Shown here: piece by piece, positions 7,945-17,131 of the stretch
Numbering within the stretch: the first letter of the stretch is position 1
Layout of the letters: each line of letters starts with the position of its first letter
NCBI GenBank assembly: GCA_944326795.1
Contig: CALVFJ010000010.1
Location: 1 to 48,906, forward strand
Source: an uncultured Erysipelotrichaceae bacterium
GTDB taxonomy: Bacteria > Bacillota_I > Bacilli_A > Erysipelotrichales > Erysipelotrichaceae
Direction of reading: 5' to 3'
Length of the DNA stretch: 48,906 nucleotides
The notes under the pieces: generated by a model
The model's input: only the letters and a program-made list of their open reading frames with translations
Told to the model about the DNA's origin: nothing
The model's database searches: none
Position numbers and translations under genes: made by a program

Positions 7945-8430
7945 ATGTGTGGACGCTTTTATATCAATCCTCAAGATTTTATCGATAATTTTAAAATAAC
8001 GCTTAAAGCAGCTCATGATGTTTTTCCCCAAGACAAGATCATTATTTTAACTCCTAAGCTTGAAACGAAGACATGGGGATATCATTATCATGAGCGCTTG
8101 CTTATCAACGCTCGCTATGAATCATATAAAAATAGCATTTTTGCTAAATTCCAGCCTTGTGCTATCCTTGCCAGCGGTTATTATGAATGGAATCAAATAA
8201 AAGAAAAATATTATTTTTATCATGAACGTAAAAAATATCTGGCTGGGATCTATCAAGGCGATGATGTCTTGATCTTGACCCAGCCAGCAAATAACCATAT
8301 TCATCCTCGTATGCCAATCTTGCTGACATATCAGCAAGCTATGGCTTACTGCCAAAATAAGATACTACAATTCGATAATGAGAACATCATGATGGATGAT
8401 CCTAAGATCAAACAATTATCATTATTTTAA
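7945..8430 (+). CDS. SRAP-domain protein (HMCES/YedK family), abasic-site DNA crosslinker
   Basis: SRAP proteins form a covalent thiazolidine link to abasic sites in single-stranded DNA through the cysteine exposed when Met1 is removed. The chosen start, with TAAGGAG upstream, puts that cysteine at position 2 (MCGRF). An in-frame start upstream would bury it and is rejected. Other active-site positions seem present: N55 (INARYES), E81 (ASGYYEWN) and H120 in NNHIHPRMP. At 161 residues it is shorter than the usual 200-230. It is convergent with ruvB, overlapping by 4 nt, so it sits beside recombination repair genes. Confidence 0.87.
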   Translation: MCGRFYINPQDFIDNFKITLKAAHDVFPQDKIIILTPKLETKTWGYHYHERLLINARYESYKNSIFAKFQPCAILASGYYEWNQIKEKYYFYHERKKYLAGIYQGDDVLILTQPANNHIHPRMPILLTYQQAMAYCQNKILQFDNENIMMDDPKIKQLSLF

Positions 8431-9431
8431 TCAAATAACTGATCATTGTGTGCTATATGAAGATGTTGGTAAGCTTTAGGGGTTGCGATACGGCCCCGCG
8501 GAGTACGATTGATAAAGCCTATTTGAATTAAGTAGGGCTCATAAACATCTTCTAATGTCGTAGCTTCTTCGCTTATAGCGCTAGCCAAAGCTTCTAATCC
8601 CACCGGTCCGCCATGATAACGTTCGATGATGCCTTTTAGATAGCGAATATCTACCTCATCTAAACCTAAGGCATCAACATTTAGCTTATCCAATGCCAAC
8701 ATAGCAATTTCTTTAGAAATTATACCATCATTTAATACTTGGGCAAAATCTCTGACCCGGCGAAGCAAACGATTAGCAATTCGCGGGGTACCACGGCTAC
8801 GTTTAGCCAGTTCCATCAAAGCTAATTCATCAATGTGCACATCAAGTACCCGTGCACTACGTGCTATTATGGAAGCTAATTCTTCATTAGTATAATAGTT
8901 AAGCTTGTTAACTATACCAAAACGATCGCGCAACGGTGCGCTTAGGTCACCAGCCCTGGTGGTTGCTCCAACTAGCGTAAATGGCGGAAGATCCAAGCGA
9001 ATCGATCTGGTCGTACTATCTTTGCCCACAACTACATCGATAAAAAAATCTTCCATCGCCGGATATAAAACTTCCTCAACAACCTTTGGCAAACGATGGA
9101 TCTCGTCGATAAAAAGAACATCACCTGCTTGCAACGAAGATAAGATTGCTGCTAGATCTCCGCTTTTTTCAATGCTTGGTCCAGAACAAGTCCTGATATT
9201 TCCATGCATCTCATTAGCCAATATCATTGCTAAAGTTGTTTTACCTAAACCAGGTGGGCCATATAATAATACATGATCTAATGTTTCATGCCGATTAAGG
9301 GCTGCTTGAATAAAGACCCGTAAATTTTCCTTTAAGCTTTCCTGTCCGATATAATCGTTCAAATTAGAAGGACGTATTGACTCTTCTTCATCATTGCAGC
9401 TTTTTTCAACGCTTAATAAACGATCTGTCAT
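8427..9431 (-). CDS. ruvB: Holliday junction branch migration helicase RuvB
   Basis: RuvB is the hexameric AAA+ motor that drives branch migration with RuvA. The 334-residue protein has Walker [10 protein letters not shown] (about 60-68), Walker B FIDEIHRL, the sensor 1 region [10 protein letters not shown], the arginine-finger RDRFG and a C-terminal winged-helix domain with [10 protein letters not shown] and FINRTPRGR. Only 1 nt separates it from ruvA. It is convergent with the SRAP gene. Confidence 0.97.
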   Translation of the reverse strand: MTDRLLSVEKSCNDEEESIRPSNLNDYIGQESLKENLRVFIQAALNRHETLDHVLLYGPPGLGKTTLAMILANEMHGNIRTCSGPSIEKSGDLAAILSSLQAGDVLFIDEIHRLPKVVEEVLYPAMEDFFIDVVVGKDSTTRSIRLDLPPFTLVGATTRAGDLSAPLRDRFGIVNKLNYYTNEELASIIARSARVLDVHIDELALMELAKRSRGTPRIANRLLRRVRDFAQVLNDGIISKEIAMLALDKLNVDALGLDEVDIRYLKGIIERYHGGPVGLEALASAISEEATTLEDVYEPYLIQIGFINRTPRGRIATPKAYQHLHIAHNDQLFD

Positions 9432-9432
9432 C

Positions 9433-10017
9433 TTAGCCTCCTATCTTCCTTTTTAACATCATCTGTAAACCTAGCTTTAAGTATTCATCACTGCTAAGAT
9501 CTCCTTGAGCTTTCAAATGTTTGATGATGCCTTGAATTTCATTGGTTTTATAGCCTAATGCTTTTAATCCTTCTATTGCATCCTGCATGGCGCTAGACAA
9601 TTCTTCAGCATCTTCTTTGGTTTCTTGCACAAGTTTTCCCTTAAGATCTAAGATGATCTGACTTGCAGTTTTTGTCCCAACCCCTGGTAATTTCTTGATA
9701 TATGCCAGATCATTATTTTCAATGGCTTTGATGATATTATTCGCATTGCTGATCTTAAAGGCATTTAAGGCTGTTTTTGGTCCTAAGCCTTTTACGCTTA
9801 TCAGTTTTATAAACAGATCATGATCTTGTTCACTGATAAATCCATACAAACTGATCTCATCCTCTCGAACATGCTGATAGGTATAGATACATGCTTCTTG
9901 GTTAAGGGTTACCTTATCAAATTGAACAAAATTTATTCGATAACCAATACCATTGTTTTCAACAATTATATTATCAAGATTCTTTGCAACGATCTTTCCT
10001 TTTATAAATGCTATCAT
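9433..10017 (-). CDS. ruvA: Holliday junction DNA-binding protein RuvA
   Basis: RuvA tetramers bind four-way junctions and load RuvB. The 194-residue protein has the N-terminal OB fold ([10 protein letters not shown] to about 62), two helix-hairpin-helix motifs ([13 protein letters not shown] and [13 protein letters not shown]) and a C-terminal RuvB-binding domain ([17 protein letters not shown]). It begins after a TATAAT (10041-10036) with a weak -35, and it forms a two-gene operon with ruvB. Confidence 0.96.
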   Translation of the reverse strand: MIAFIKGKIVAKNLDNIIVENNGIGYRINFVQFDKVTLNQEACIYTYQHVREDEISLYGFISEQDHDLFIKLISVKGLGPKTALNAFKISNANNIIKAIENNDLAYIKKLPGVGTKTASQIILDLKGKLVQETKEDAEELSSAMQDAIEGLKALGYKTNEIQGIIKHLKAQGDLSSDEYLKLGLQMMLKRKIGG

Positions 10018-10104
10018 TTTTAATCACCGTATATCATTATACCTTAAAGTTAAAAGTTTATAAATAATGATTATATTATATATTTGCCATATTAACGAAC
10101 ATCC

Positions 10105-10133
10105 TAAAAAAGATATCCATGAAATGGATATCT
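10105..10133 (-). terminator. Terminator of obgE
   Basis: A 10-bp perfect stem, AGATATCCAT/ATGGATATCT (10133-10124 and 10120-10111), has a TTC loop on the minus strand and is followed by a T-run. It touches the obgE stop codon. Confidence 0.87.
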
Positions 10134-11412
10134 ATTCTACAAATTCTAAACGATAATCTTCGATCAAGATAACATCGCCATCTTTTGCTCCTGCTTGGCG
10201 CAATGCTTCATCAACTCCAAGCTTTTTCATGGTAATCGCAAAATTAAGGGCTTGTTTTTCATCATCAAAATTAGTGTTTTTAAATAATTGAACGATTTTA
10301 TCACCGTTAACTCGATACTGCCCATTACCAAGATTGCTAATGGTAAAGACTGGATCTTTCGGACGATACCTATAAACGACCCTTTCTTCTTTTTCTTGTT
10401 CGTCAACAAGAGGAAATGCAGGGGTCTTTTCTAATAGATCCATACATTTATAAAGCAATTTATCAATACCTTCATGTATGATGGTCATCGTCTCGATCAC
10501 TTCAACATCAGGATATGCTGCCTTGAAACGTGCTAAATTTTCTTGGGCCTGTTCAAGATCCATCTTATTCGCCACGACGATTTGCGGTCTTTCACTTAAG
10601 CGCATATGATATTGTTTTAATTCTTCATTGATGATGCGATAATCTTCTAAAGGATCACGACCGTCATTTGCTCCCATATCAATGACATGAACAAGCACGC
10701 GGCATCTTTCGATATGCTTTAAAAATTGAATACCCAGGCCTTTGCCTTGACTTGCTCCTTCAATAAGCCCTGGTAGATCAGCCATTACGAAACTACGTCC
10801 ATCCTTTACCTGCACAACGCCTAAATTAGGCACCAAGGTCGTAAAAGGATAATCAGCAATTTCCGGACGCGCTTTAGAAACTACTGATAAAAGCGTTGAT
10901 TTTCCGACTGAAGGAAAACCTATCAATCCTACATCAGCCAGTAATTTCAATTCCAAGATGACATCTTTGCTTTCCCCTAAGGTTCCTTGTTCAGCATACT
11001 CTGGAGCATTATCCTTTCCGCTGGCAAAATGATAATTGCCCCTTCCGCCTTTACCACCTTTACAGACCTCATAACTTTGTTCAGGTTCGCATAGATCACA
11101 AATAAGCTCATTGGTAGCAGCATCTTTGATCATCGTTCCTTGTGGAACCTTCACATAAACATCAGCACCACTAGCACCATGCATTTTTTTGCACTTGCCA
11201 TTTTCTCCATTTTTAGCAGTTATTTTTTTATTATATCTAAGATCAAGCAATGTGGACTTATTGGTATCGACCATAAAATAGATACTACCGCCATTACCAC
11301 CATCTCCGCCATTAGGACCACCTAATGGAACATGAGCTTCACGGCGAAAAGATACGATTCCATTGCCACCATTACCAGCCTTTAATTTTACTACGACACG
11401 ATCTACGAACAT
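10132..11412 (-). CDS. obgE: Ribosome-associated GTPase ObgE/CgtA
   Basis: Obg is an essential GTPase acting in 50S assembly and stress control. The N-terminal glycine-rich Obg fold (FVDRVVVKLKAGNGGNGIVS) is followed by the G domain, with G1 GFPSVGKST, G3 DLPGLIEGAS and G4 NKMD. A C-terminal OCT domain ends at residue 426. Two ATGs occur in a row (11415 and 11412). The GGAGGT site is 2 nt from the first and 5 nt from the second, so the second is preferred. It follows rpmA behind a terminator, so its expression may be partly separate from rplU-prp-rpmA. Confidence 0.96.
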   Translation of the reverse strand: MFVDRVVVKLKAGNGGNGIVSFRREAHVPLGGPNGGDGGNGGSIYFMVDTNKSTLLDLRYNKKITAKNGENGKCKKMHGASGADVYVKVPQGTMIKDAATNELICDLCEPEQSYEVCKGGKGGRGNYHFASGKDNAPEYAEQGTLGESKDVILELKLLADVGLIGFPSVGKSTLLSVVSKARPEIADYPFTTLVPNLGVVQVKDGRSFVMADLPGLIEGASQGKGLGIQFLKHIERCRVLVHVIDMGANDGRDPLEDYRIINEELKQYHMRLSERPQIVVANKMDLEQAQENLARFKAAYPDVEVIETMTIIHEGIDKLLYKCMDLLEKTPAFPLVDEQEKEERVVYRYRPKDPVFTISNLGNGQYRVNGDKIVQLFKNTNFDDEKQALNFAITMKKLGVDEALRQAGAKDGDVILIEDYRLEFVE

Positions 11413-11423
11413 CATTTACCTCC

Positions 11424-11450
11424 AAAAAAAATCCCCAAAAAACCTGGGGA
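11424..11450 (-). terminator. Terminator between rpmA and obgE
   Basis: TCCCC/GGGGA arms (11450-11446 and 11436-11432) around a T-rich loop are followed by eight T. The obgE ribosome binding site comes immediately after. It probably attenuates rather than fully blocks read-through, because no separate obgE promoter is visible. Confidence 0.78.
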
Positions 11451-11456
11451 CTAAAA

Positions 11457-11741
11457 TTAAGCTTGTGGATATACTGATACTTTTTTCTTATCTTTACCTA
11501 AGCGTTCAAATTTAACAATACCATCAACCATAGCAAACAATGTATCATCGCCACCGCGACCAACATTTAAACCTGGATGAATCTTTGTACCACGCTGACG
11601 ATAGATGATAGAACCAGCACTTGCAAATTCACCATCAGCTTTTTTTGCTCCTAAGCGTTTTGAATGAGAATCACGTCCGTTCTTTGTAGAACCAACTCCC
11701 TTTTTAGATGCAAAGAATTGAATATTTAATAAAAACTTCAT
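11457..11741 (-). CDS. rpmA: 50S ribosomal protein L27 precursor
   Basis: L27 reaches towards the peptidyl transferase centre. The 94-residue precursor carries the Firmicutes-type N-terminal extension [10 protein letters not shown] followed by [15 protein letters not shown], the site cut by Prp before the mature N-terminus. The core [16 protein letters not shown] is conserved. It lies 3 nt after prp in the order rplU-prp-rpmA. Confidence 0.97.
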   Translation of the reverse strand: MKFLLNIQFFASKKGVGSTKNGRDSHSKRLGAKKADGEFASAGSIIYRQRGTKIHPGLNVGRGGDDTLFAMVDGIVKFERLGKDKKKVSVYPQA

Positions 11742-11744
11742 GGA

Positions 11745-12053
11745 TCACACCTCCTGTATCTTTATTGTAATAAATTTTGAAAACTGCTGTTCAACTGTTT
11801 GTAGCTGAATCAGCGCTGTTTGCATGATAAGCTGGGTATGTTCAGTCGGTGCTTCGATATTTATCGTAATCTTATTGCTGATAGCTTCAGCTTCAATTTG
11901 ACACAACATATCTAAAGCATTGCATAAACCAAACATGATACAGCTTACGCCTGCACAAACCAAATCATTTCCATGCTCAGCATATTCCGCATGTCCGTTA
12001 ACATCCATCCCAATGATCCAATTGTCTTTGGTCTGAACATTTACTTTGATCAT
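11745..12053 (-). CDS. prp: Ribosomal-processing cysteine protease Prp
   Basis: Prp removes the N-terminal extension of L27 in Firmicutes and related bacteria. The 102-residue protein has the conserved GHAEYAEHGNDLVCAGVS block, giving the catalytic pair H21 and C33. The location between rplU and rpmA is the standard one, and the matching L27 extension is present in the next gene. Confidence 0.94.
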   Translation of the reverse strand: MIKVNVQTKDNWIIGMDVNGHAEYAEHGNDLVCAGVSCIMFGLCNALDMLCQIEAEAISNKITINIEAPTEHTQLIMQTALIQLQTVEQQFSKFITIKIQEV

Positions 12054-12056
12054 TTT

Positions 12057-12368
12057 TTAAGCCTCGATCTTAGTAACTGTTAGCTTAGTATAAGGTTGTC
12101 TGTGACCTTGTTTACGGTAAGTAGAACCTTTTTTAGCCTTGTATTTGAAAATAGTAATTTTCTTTTCTTTACCTTGTTTTTCAACTTTACAAGTTACCTT
12201 AGCACCATCTACATATGGAGTACCGATTTTTGTCGTACCATTATTGCATAATACAACTTTGTCCATGACTACTTCGTCACCAACATTAGCATCTAACTTT
12301 TCAACGTAGATTACTGCTCCTTCTTCAACACGTAATTGCTTACCGCCTGTTTCGATAATTGCGTACAT
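12057..12368 (-). CDS. rplU: 50S ribosomal protein L21
   Basis: The 103-residue protein begins [17 protein letters not shown] and ends [16 protein letters not shown], typical of L21. The start at 12368 is supported by GGAGGT 6 nt upstream. A longer in-frame start at 12407 lies inside the leader RNA and has no ribosome site. It heads the rplU-prp-rpmA operon. Confidence 0.95.
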   Translation of the reverse strand: MYAIIETGGKQLRVEEGAVIYVEKLDANVGDEVVMDKVVLCNNGTTKIGTPYVDGAKVTCKVEKQGKEKKITIFKYKAKKGSTYRKQGHRQPYTKLTVTKIEA

Positions 12369-12474
12369 TCTTGCACCTCCTATTTCATTTATCTTAAGAC
12401 GCGCCAAACAAAGGTGATATCACTATACTTTTAACCTTTTTTGAGCGGTTATAGACCCTAGAAGGGCTAATAAC
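12369..12474 (-). promoter_or_regulatory. L21 leader RNA (probable autoregulatory element)
   Basis: Between the promoter's expected start and the rplU ribosome site lies a structured leader. It contains AGCCCTTCTAGGG and a hairpin with arms TAACC/GGTTA around GCTCAAAAAA. The position and general layout fit the L21 leader family of Firmicutes, thought to bind L21 and repress the operon. This was judged by eye; a covariance-model search would settle it. Confidence 0.55.
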
Positions 12475-12480
12475 ATAGAG

Positions 12481-12509
12481 ATTATAACAAAGGGAAAATA
12501 TGCTGTCAA
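12481..12509 (-). promoter_or_regulatory. Consensus promoter of rplU-prp-rpmA
   Basis: TTGACA (12509-12504) and TATAAT (12486-12481) match the housekeeping consensus exactly, with a 17-nt spacer. This is the strongest promoter seen in the window, as expected for a ribosomal protein operon. Confidence 0.93.
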
Positions 12510-12567
12510 CCAAAACTTTACAGCAAGTTCTTGATAATATAAGAAAGATATATTAAGCAGTAAATTA

Positions 12568-13218
12568 TCATTTATTACGGATAATAATTTCCTTTTCCAC
12601 CTTCATGAGATCGATCTTCCCAAATTTAAAAGCTAATAAGACGCTAACTGCTTCTTGTTTATTTTCATCATATATCATTTTCAAACGAATACATTTAAAT
12701 TTATAACTAGCGGCTGTTTCAATAATCATTGCCAGATAACTTGGTCGATGTACCATATATACCGTACCATTATCTTTCAGCAATCGTTTAAAACTAGCAA
12801 ATAATTCATCTAAAGGCAAATATTTATCATGTCTAGCAACTTCTAAATAATAGTTGCTATTTTTATTGGCATTTTCTTTGGTGTTAAAATAAGGCGGATT
12901 ACAAACGATCTTATCAAAAGGACCTCCTTTAAATTCTTGAGCCTTAACATTTATCAATTCGGCCTTTATATCGTTGATCTCCATATTCTCTTTGGCCAAT
13001 TCTATCGCTTCTGGCAAGATATCAATTCCTACCAAATTTTGACTATATTGGCTCGCATAAAGCAGCAAAGCTCCGTTATTGCATCCGATATCCAATACCT
13101 TATCATTTTTATTGATTTCCATAAATTTGCCTAGCAAATGTGTGTCGGTATTGATCCTAAACATATCTGATCGTTGTTTTAGATAAATTTTTGTTCCTGG
13201 CAAATAATCAAAAGACAT
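12568..13218 (-). CDS. tRNA1(Val) adenine N6-methyltransferase-like protein (TrmN6/YabB family)
   Basis: The 216-residue Rossmann-fold methyltransferase has the SAM motif VLDIGCNNGALLLYA and the N6-adenine motif NPPYF. It lacks further domains. Family members methylate A37 of tRNA-Val or similar targets, and the exact substrate here is inferred only from family. An ATG at 13218 (MSFDYLPG) is preferred over an upstream GTG that lies deep inside the kinase gene. It overlaps the histidine kinase by 11 nt and ends the dnaE-regulator-kinase operon. Confidence 0.8.
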   Translation of the reverse strand: MSFDYLPGTKIYLKQRSDMFRINTDTHLLGKFMEINKNDKVLDIGCNNGALLLYASQYSQNLVGIDILPEAIELAKENMEINDIKAELINVKAQEFKGGPFDKIVCNPPYFNTKENANKNSNYYLEVARHDKYLPLDELFASFKRLLKDNGTVYMVHRPSYLAMIIETAASYKFKCIRLKMIYDENKQEAVSVLLAFKFGKIDLMKVEKEIIIRNK

Positions 13219-14650
13219 TTTCTTGTACCAGCTCAAAATAGAAGCATGAGCCTTTCCCCTGTTCACTTATAACGCCATATGATGCACCATGCGCATCTAA
13301 GATAGCTTTTACGATCGCTAATCCTAGACCGCTTGATTGCTGATTGCGGCGAAAAGATTTATCGATCTTATAATATCGATCCCAAATATATGGCAATTCT
13401 TCCTCTTTGATTCCTTGACCATTATCTATTACTTCTACCCTTATCGCATCATCAAGCTTTATGACCTTGATGATCAGCTTAGCATCGTCTTGCGTATGCT
13501 TGATCGCATTAGATACAAAATTCTGGATGACCTGTTTGATCTTTATCTCATCAGCATAAACAATAACGCTATCATCACCGATATATTTGCAATCAATATG
13601 TTGATCATTGATCAATACCTGATAAATATTTAGTATTTCTTTAATAACCTTAACGATATCAAAATTAGCCTGTTGTAAGATATAATTGCCTGATTGTAGC
13701 TTGCTAAGCTCGCTCATATCGCTAACCAAATGATCAAGATAATCAACTTCGCCGATGATGACATTTAGATGCTCCTCACGTTTTTGCTTATTATCACCGC
13801 TAATATCCATGATCATTTCCGCATATGCTTTGATCATAGTAAGCGGTGTTTTGATATCATGCGATACATTGGCAATTAGATCTTTGCGTAATTCATCAAC
13901 TTTTGACAATTTGCTTGTGGCATCGTTTAAGGTATTTGCCAGATCATTAAGTTCATTGTAATAGCTGTTATCAAAATGAACATCGTAATTTCCCGTAGCA
14001 AGGATATCCGCACTTTTTTTCATATTAACGATCGGTCTGGTAAGCTTATTTGACAAAAATGTTGCCAATACAACGGAAATTACCGCAATGATCAACATAT
14101 AAAATAAATACTGATTAGCAAAAAAGCGGATCAAAGAATCATATGGTTCAAGCGGGCTATTAATGTAAAGATAATAATTGCTTAAATTGTCTTTGATCAG
14201 TTTGCCATAAATGATCATTTCCTGCTGCGTCTTAGTATTTGTTAAGGTCATATTTAGCTCGCCCACATTTGAACGCGTAAGATCATTTAAGATCATTGCT
14301 TCTTGTACAGGCACAAAGGTTTGATCATCAACGGTGACGCTTTGATTGAATGCACAGCTTGCTCCTAAGCTATCCCCCGTATAAATAACGCTTCCTTGAT
14401 CATTGACGATCATCGCGCAAAGATTGTTATCGACAATTAATTGCAAAGCTTTGCTGAAGCTTTTTTCTTCAAGGATCATTTCTTCCATCGTTACGCTTAA
14501 AGCTTTTACCGATTGTACCTTATTATCTTTAAAATATGGTTTGATCAAAGAAAACTGCAAGATGCCCATGATCAATACCACGCCTAAAGCTACCAAAAAA
14601 AATTGCAGCCAGACATTAAATTTTAATCCTTTCAAAAAATTATGCTTCAA
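13208..14650 (-). CDS. Two-component sensor histidine kinase
   Basis: The 480-residue membrane kinase has TM1 at about 13-33, an extracytoplasmic region of about 140 residues, TM2 at about 178-200, a HAMP linker, a HisKA domain with the phospho-accepting H264 in NVSHDIKTP, and a HATPase domain with NFVSNAIKH, DNGQGI and SGLGLAIVKA. The sensed signal is unknown. The external region has no recognised domain. It overlaps its response regulator by 11 nt, so they form a cognate pair. Confidence 0.93.
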   Translation of the reverse strand: MKHNFLKGLKFNVWLQFFLVALGVVLIMGILQFSLIKPYFKDNKVQSVKALSVTMEEMILEEKSFSKALQLIVDNNLCAMIVNDQGSVIYTGDSLGASCAFNQSVTVDDQTFVPVQEAMILNDLTRSNVGELNMTLTNTKTQQEMIIYGKLIKDNLSNYYLYINSPLEPYDSLIRFFANQYLFYMLIIAVISVVLATFLSNKLTRPIVNMKKSADILATGNYDVHFDNSYYNELNDLANTLNDATSKLSKVDELRKDLIANVSHDIKTPLTMIKAYAEMIMDISGDNKQKREEHLNVIIGEVDYLDHLVSDMSELSKLQSGNYILQQANFDIVKVIKEILNIYQVLINDQHIDCKYIGDDSVIVYADEIKIKQVIQNFVSNAIKHTQDDAKLIIKVIKLDDAIRVEVIDNGQGIKEEELPYIWDRYYKIDKSFRRNQQSSGLGLAIVKAILDAHGASYGVISEQGKGSCFYFELVQENVF

Positions 14651-15308
14651 ATTTATATCCCATTCCTCTTACTGTAACGATATGATCGCGATAAGCACCT
14701 AAGTTGTGTCTTAACATCTTTATATGTGTATCTACCGTTCGATCTTCACCAAAATAATCATTCTTCCAAACCTCTTCAAGCAATTTTTCTCTTGATAAAG
14801 CGATATTTTTATTTTTGGCCATATAAAACAACAACTCTATTTCTTTCGGTGTTAGATTTGCTTTTTTGCCATCTACACTTACGCTGCGACCATCAAAATC
14901 AATTTCTAAGCCTTTGATTATTAGCTTGCTGCCCAATGCTGAATGCTTTTTTTGCCTTTCAACGATGACCTTGATCCTAGCCATTAGCTCTTTTGGTGAA
15001 AATGGTTTGACGACATAATCATCTACGCCAAGTTCAAAACCAAAAAGCTTATCATATTCTTCCTGTCGGGCACTAAGCATTAATACCGGTACATTTTTGA
15101 TAGCTTTGATTTGCTTACAGGCACTAAAGCCATCTAATCTTGGCATCATGACATCCAAAATTATACAATCATAATCATTTTGACGAACCATTTCCAACGC
15201 TTCCATGCCATCGCTAGCTTCATCGATCTCATAGCCATTCAAAACACTATATTCCTTAACGACCTCTCTGATCTTCAGCTCATCGTCGACGATCAATAAT
15301 CTTGTCAT
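14640..15308 (-). CDS. OmpR/PhoB-family response regulator
   Basis: The 222-residue protein has a receiver domain with the acidic pocket VDDE, phospho-acceptor D52 in LDVMMP and the conserved lysine in VKPF. A winged-helix output domain ends RTVDTHIKMLRHNLG and VRGMGYKFEA. Its ATG overlaps the dnaE stop (ATGA) and its AGGAGG site lies within the end of dnaE, so its translation is coupled to the polymerase gene. The targets are unknown. Confidence 0.95.
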   Translation of the reverse strand: MTRLLIVDDELKIREVVKEYSVLNGYEIDEASDGMEALEMVRQNDYDCIILDVMMPRLDGFSACKQIKAIKNVPVLMLSARQEEYDKLFGFELGVDDYVVKPFSPKELMARIKVIVERQKKHSALGSKLIIKGLEIDFDGRSVSVDGKKANLTPKEIELLFYMAKNKNIALSREKLLEEVWKNDYFGEDRTVDTHIKMLRHNLGAYRDHIVTVRGMGYKFEA

Positions 15309-16416
15309 ATTACCTCCTCATTAAATAATTCTATTTTATCAACTAAACATGATTCTTCGCTATCTTTTTTTCCACAGAAAAACAAATAATTACCTGCAGT
15401 TAGATAATTCATTGCTTTGGCATAAAGATTAGGCATGATTACCAGATCCAAAGAACTTGTTTCATCACTAATAGCTACAAATGCCATCAATTTTCCCGTT
15501 TTGGTACGATGCTGCTTAACCTTAGTAATTTGTGCAAAACCTTTTTTTATGTAGCTTGCTTCTTTTAATTTGCTTAATGGATAAACATTTATCTGATATT
15601 TATTTTTTATCTCCACGATCGGATGTGTGCCTAGATTCAATCCTAATGCTTCCTTTTCTTTACGGGCAACATCGATCTTATCATCTTTTATCCTTTGCAT
15701 CATTGGGGCAGATATCAGATCTAGATTGATCACGATCTGTCCTTGTACTTCAACCTTTATTAGATTGCTATAACTTAACGCATCTAAAAGAGCGTTTCGC
15801 ATGCTCGTACGATTAATGCCAAGATCATCTAAGGCACCACCATCGATCAATGCTTCATATTGCTTAGCATTAAATTTATATAATGACATTCGAGCAATAA
15901 AATCATAAAAATCCTTGAACTTTCCTTTCTTTAATTCTAGTGCGATATTATCAGCAACCATCATGGAAATTCCTTTGATAGCTGACAGCGGAAAGCGAAT
16001 CATATCATTTTCAATAACAAAAGAATTACTAGGATACATGATGCTTGGATATAACAAACCTATCTGTTTTTTGCGGCATTCATCGACATACTCAGCGGTC
16101 TTGCGCTGATTACCGATCGTTCCGTTTAACAAGCTTACATAGAAAGCTAATGGATGATTAGCTTTTAAATAGGCCATTTGATAAGCTAAAAGAGCATATG
16201 CGATGCTATGTGCTTTATTAAAACCATATCCAGCAAACTTTTTTATCAATTCATAAACTTCTTTCGCCAAAATTTGATCATGACCATTTTGAATACAGCC
16301 ATCAATAAAATCCTTTTCCATTTCTGTAAGCAATGATGCTTGTTTTTTAGCCATGGCTTTTCTTAAGATATCAGCTTTCCCTAAAGAAAAATTCGCCATC
16401 ACTTGTGCTACTTGCA
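15305..16416 (-). CDS. dnaE: DNA polymerase III alpha subunit DnaE, 3' exon
   Basis: This is the C-terminal part of DnaE: from QVAQVMANFSLGKADILRKAM through the fingers region (FAGYGFNKAHSIAYALLAYQ), the helix-hairpin-helix region and an OB fold (AQITKVKQHRTKTGKLMAFVAI). An open frame continues upstream to 16489, but the extra residues (METFMYG...) translate intron domain V and match no polymerase. The true junction is at 16416. Joined to 17132, the codons read ATC ATG CAA GTA, giving the expected EQIMQV. The spliced gene encodes about 1020 residues. The stop overlaps the response regulator start. Confidence 0.9.
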
Positions 16417-17131
16417 ATACCGATAGGTAAGATCTTGCTAAAAAGCTCCATCTTTTCCCCCGGTCCACACCGTACATGAAAGTTTCCAATTCATACGGCG
16501 TTCCATCAATTTGCTAAATGATCTTCTTCCTTAGATAATTTAGTAAATTGACTAAGGGCTGTTCCTCCATCTTCATTACAAAGACTTCGTTGGTCGTGCC
16601 CTTGCTCTCATTGTGATGCATGATCTTTCAATTATCCCCGATCATTACGCTGCTAATCTACCATCGATCATCATGCAACGTTCACAACTTTCAGCGTTCC
16701 ATATCTTCTATCTGTTCATCTTCACTTAGATCCTTTCTTTGACCCCTGTCAACTTGAACATGCCTATAACATGCTAAGGTATTTCAATAAATCAAACCTT
16801 ACTTTACCTCATTGACAATTTTGATCTTTCGATCACCCAAAAACTAAGGAGCCGTACCTTCGAAAGTTTGTCAGTATCTAATCGATACATTCTGATCATA
16901 TGAATTTTATAGACGCGACGCAATATCGTATTGCCATATCCACAGCGAACTTAGGCTAACGTCTTTGCTGTCTTACCCAACTTCACACCTAGATCCATGG
17001 TAAATGATCTAAGCATGTGGGGACTCTTAGCGAGATGATTTTCGGACGTTGCTCCGTCATTCTCATCTTTGAAAATATAGTTTTCTAACAAATCTTCCCA
17101 TCAATTTGATTTTCAGATTAACGCTTCGTAC
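16417..17131 (-). mobile_element. ORF-less group II intron inside dnaE
   Basis: The 715-nt element starts GTACGAAGCG (consensus GTGYG) and ends CCTATCGGTAT. A domain V hairpin lies at 16500-16468, with 5' arm CGCCGTATGAA and 3' arm TTCATGTACGGTG, a two-nucleotide bulge and a CGC triad. It is followed by a short domain VI region with a candidate branch adenosine at 16424, 8 nt from the 3' end. A hairpin loop holds TGATTT (16794-16789), which pairs 6/6 with the exon end AAATCA (17137-17132) as EBS1/IBS1. A domain I core with GTGTGAAGTTGGGTAAGAC is visible. There is no maturase frame, so splicing must be unaided or use a protein from elsewhere. Domain V and the 3' end look IIB-like. Confidence 0.9.

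Noticed and set aside
12369..12407. Longer N-terminus for L21
   Set aside because: It has no ribosome site, lies in the leader RNA, and L21 normally starts MYAII.
15305..16489. A separate protein starting METFMYGVDRGKRW
   Set aside because: The first 24 or so residues translate intron domain V and VI; the polymerase match starts only after the splice site at 16416.
16417..17131. Intein, insertion sequence or frameshift pseudogene in dnaE
   Set aside because: The insert has no open frame, transposase or terminal inverted repeats, the gene rejoins exactly in frame, and domain V and EBS1-IBS1 pairing point to a group II intron.
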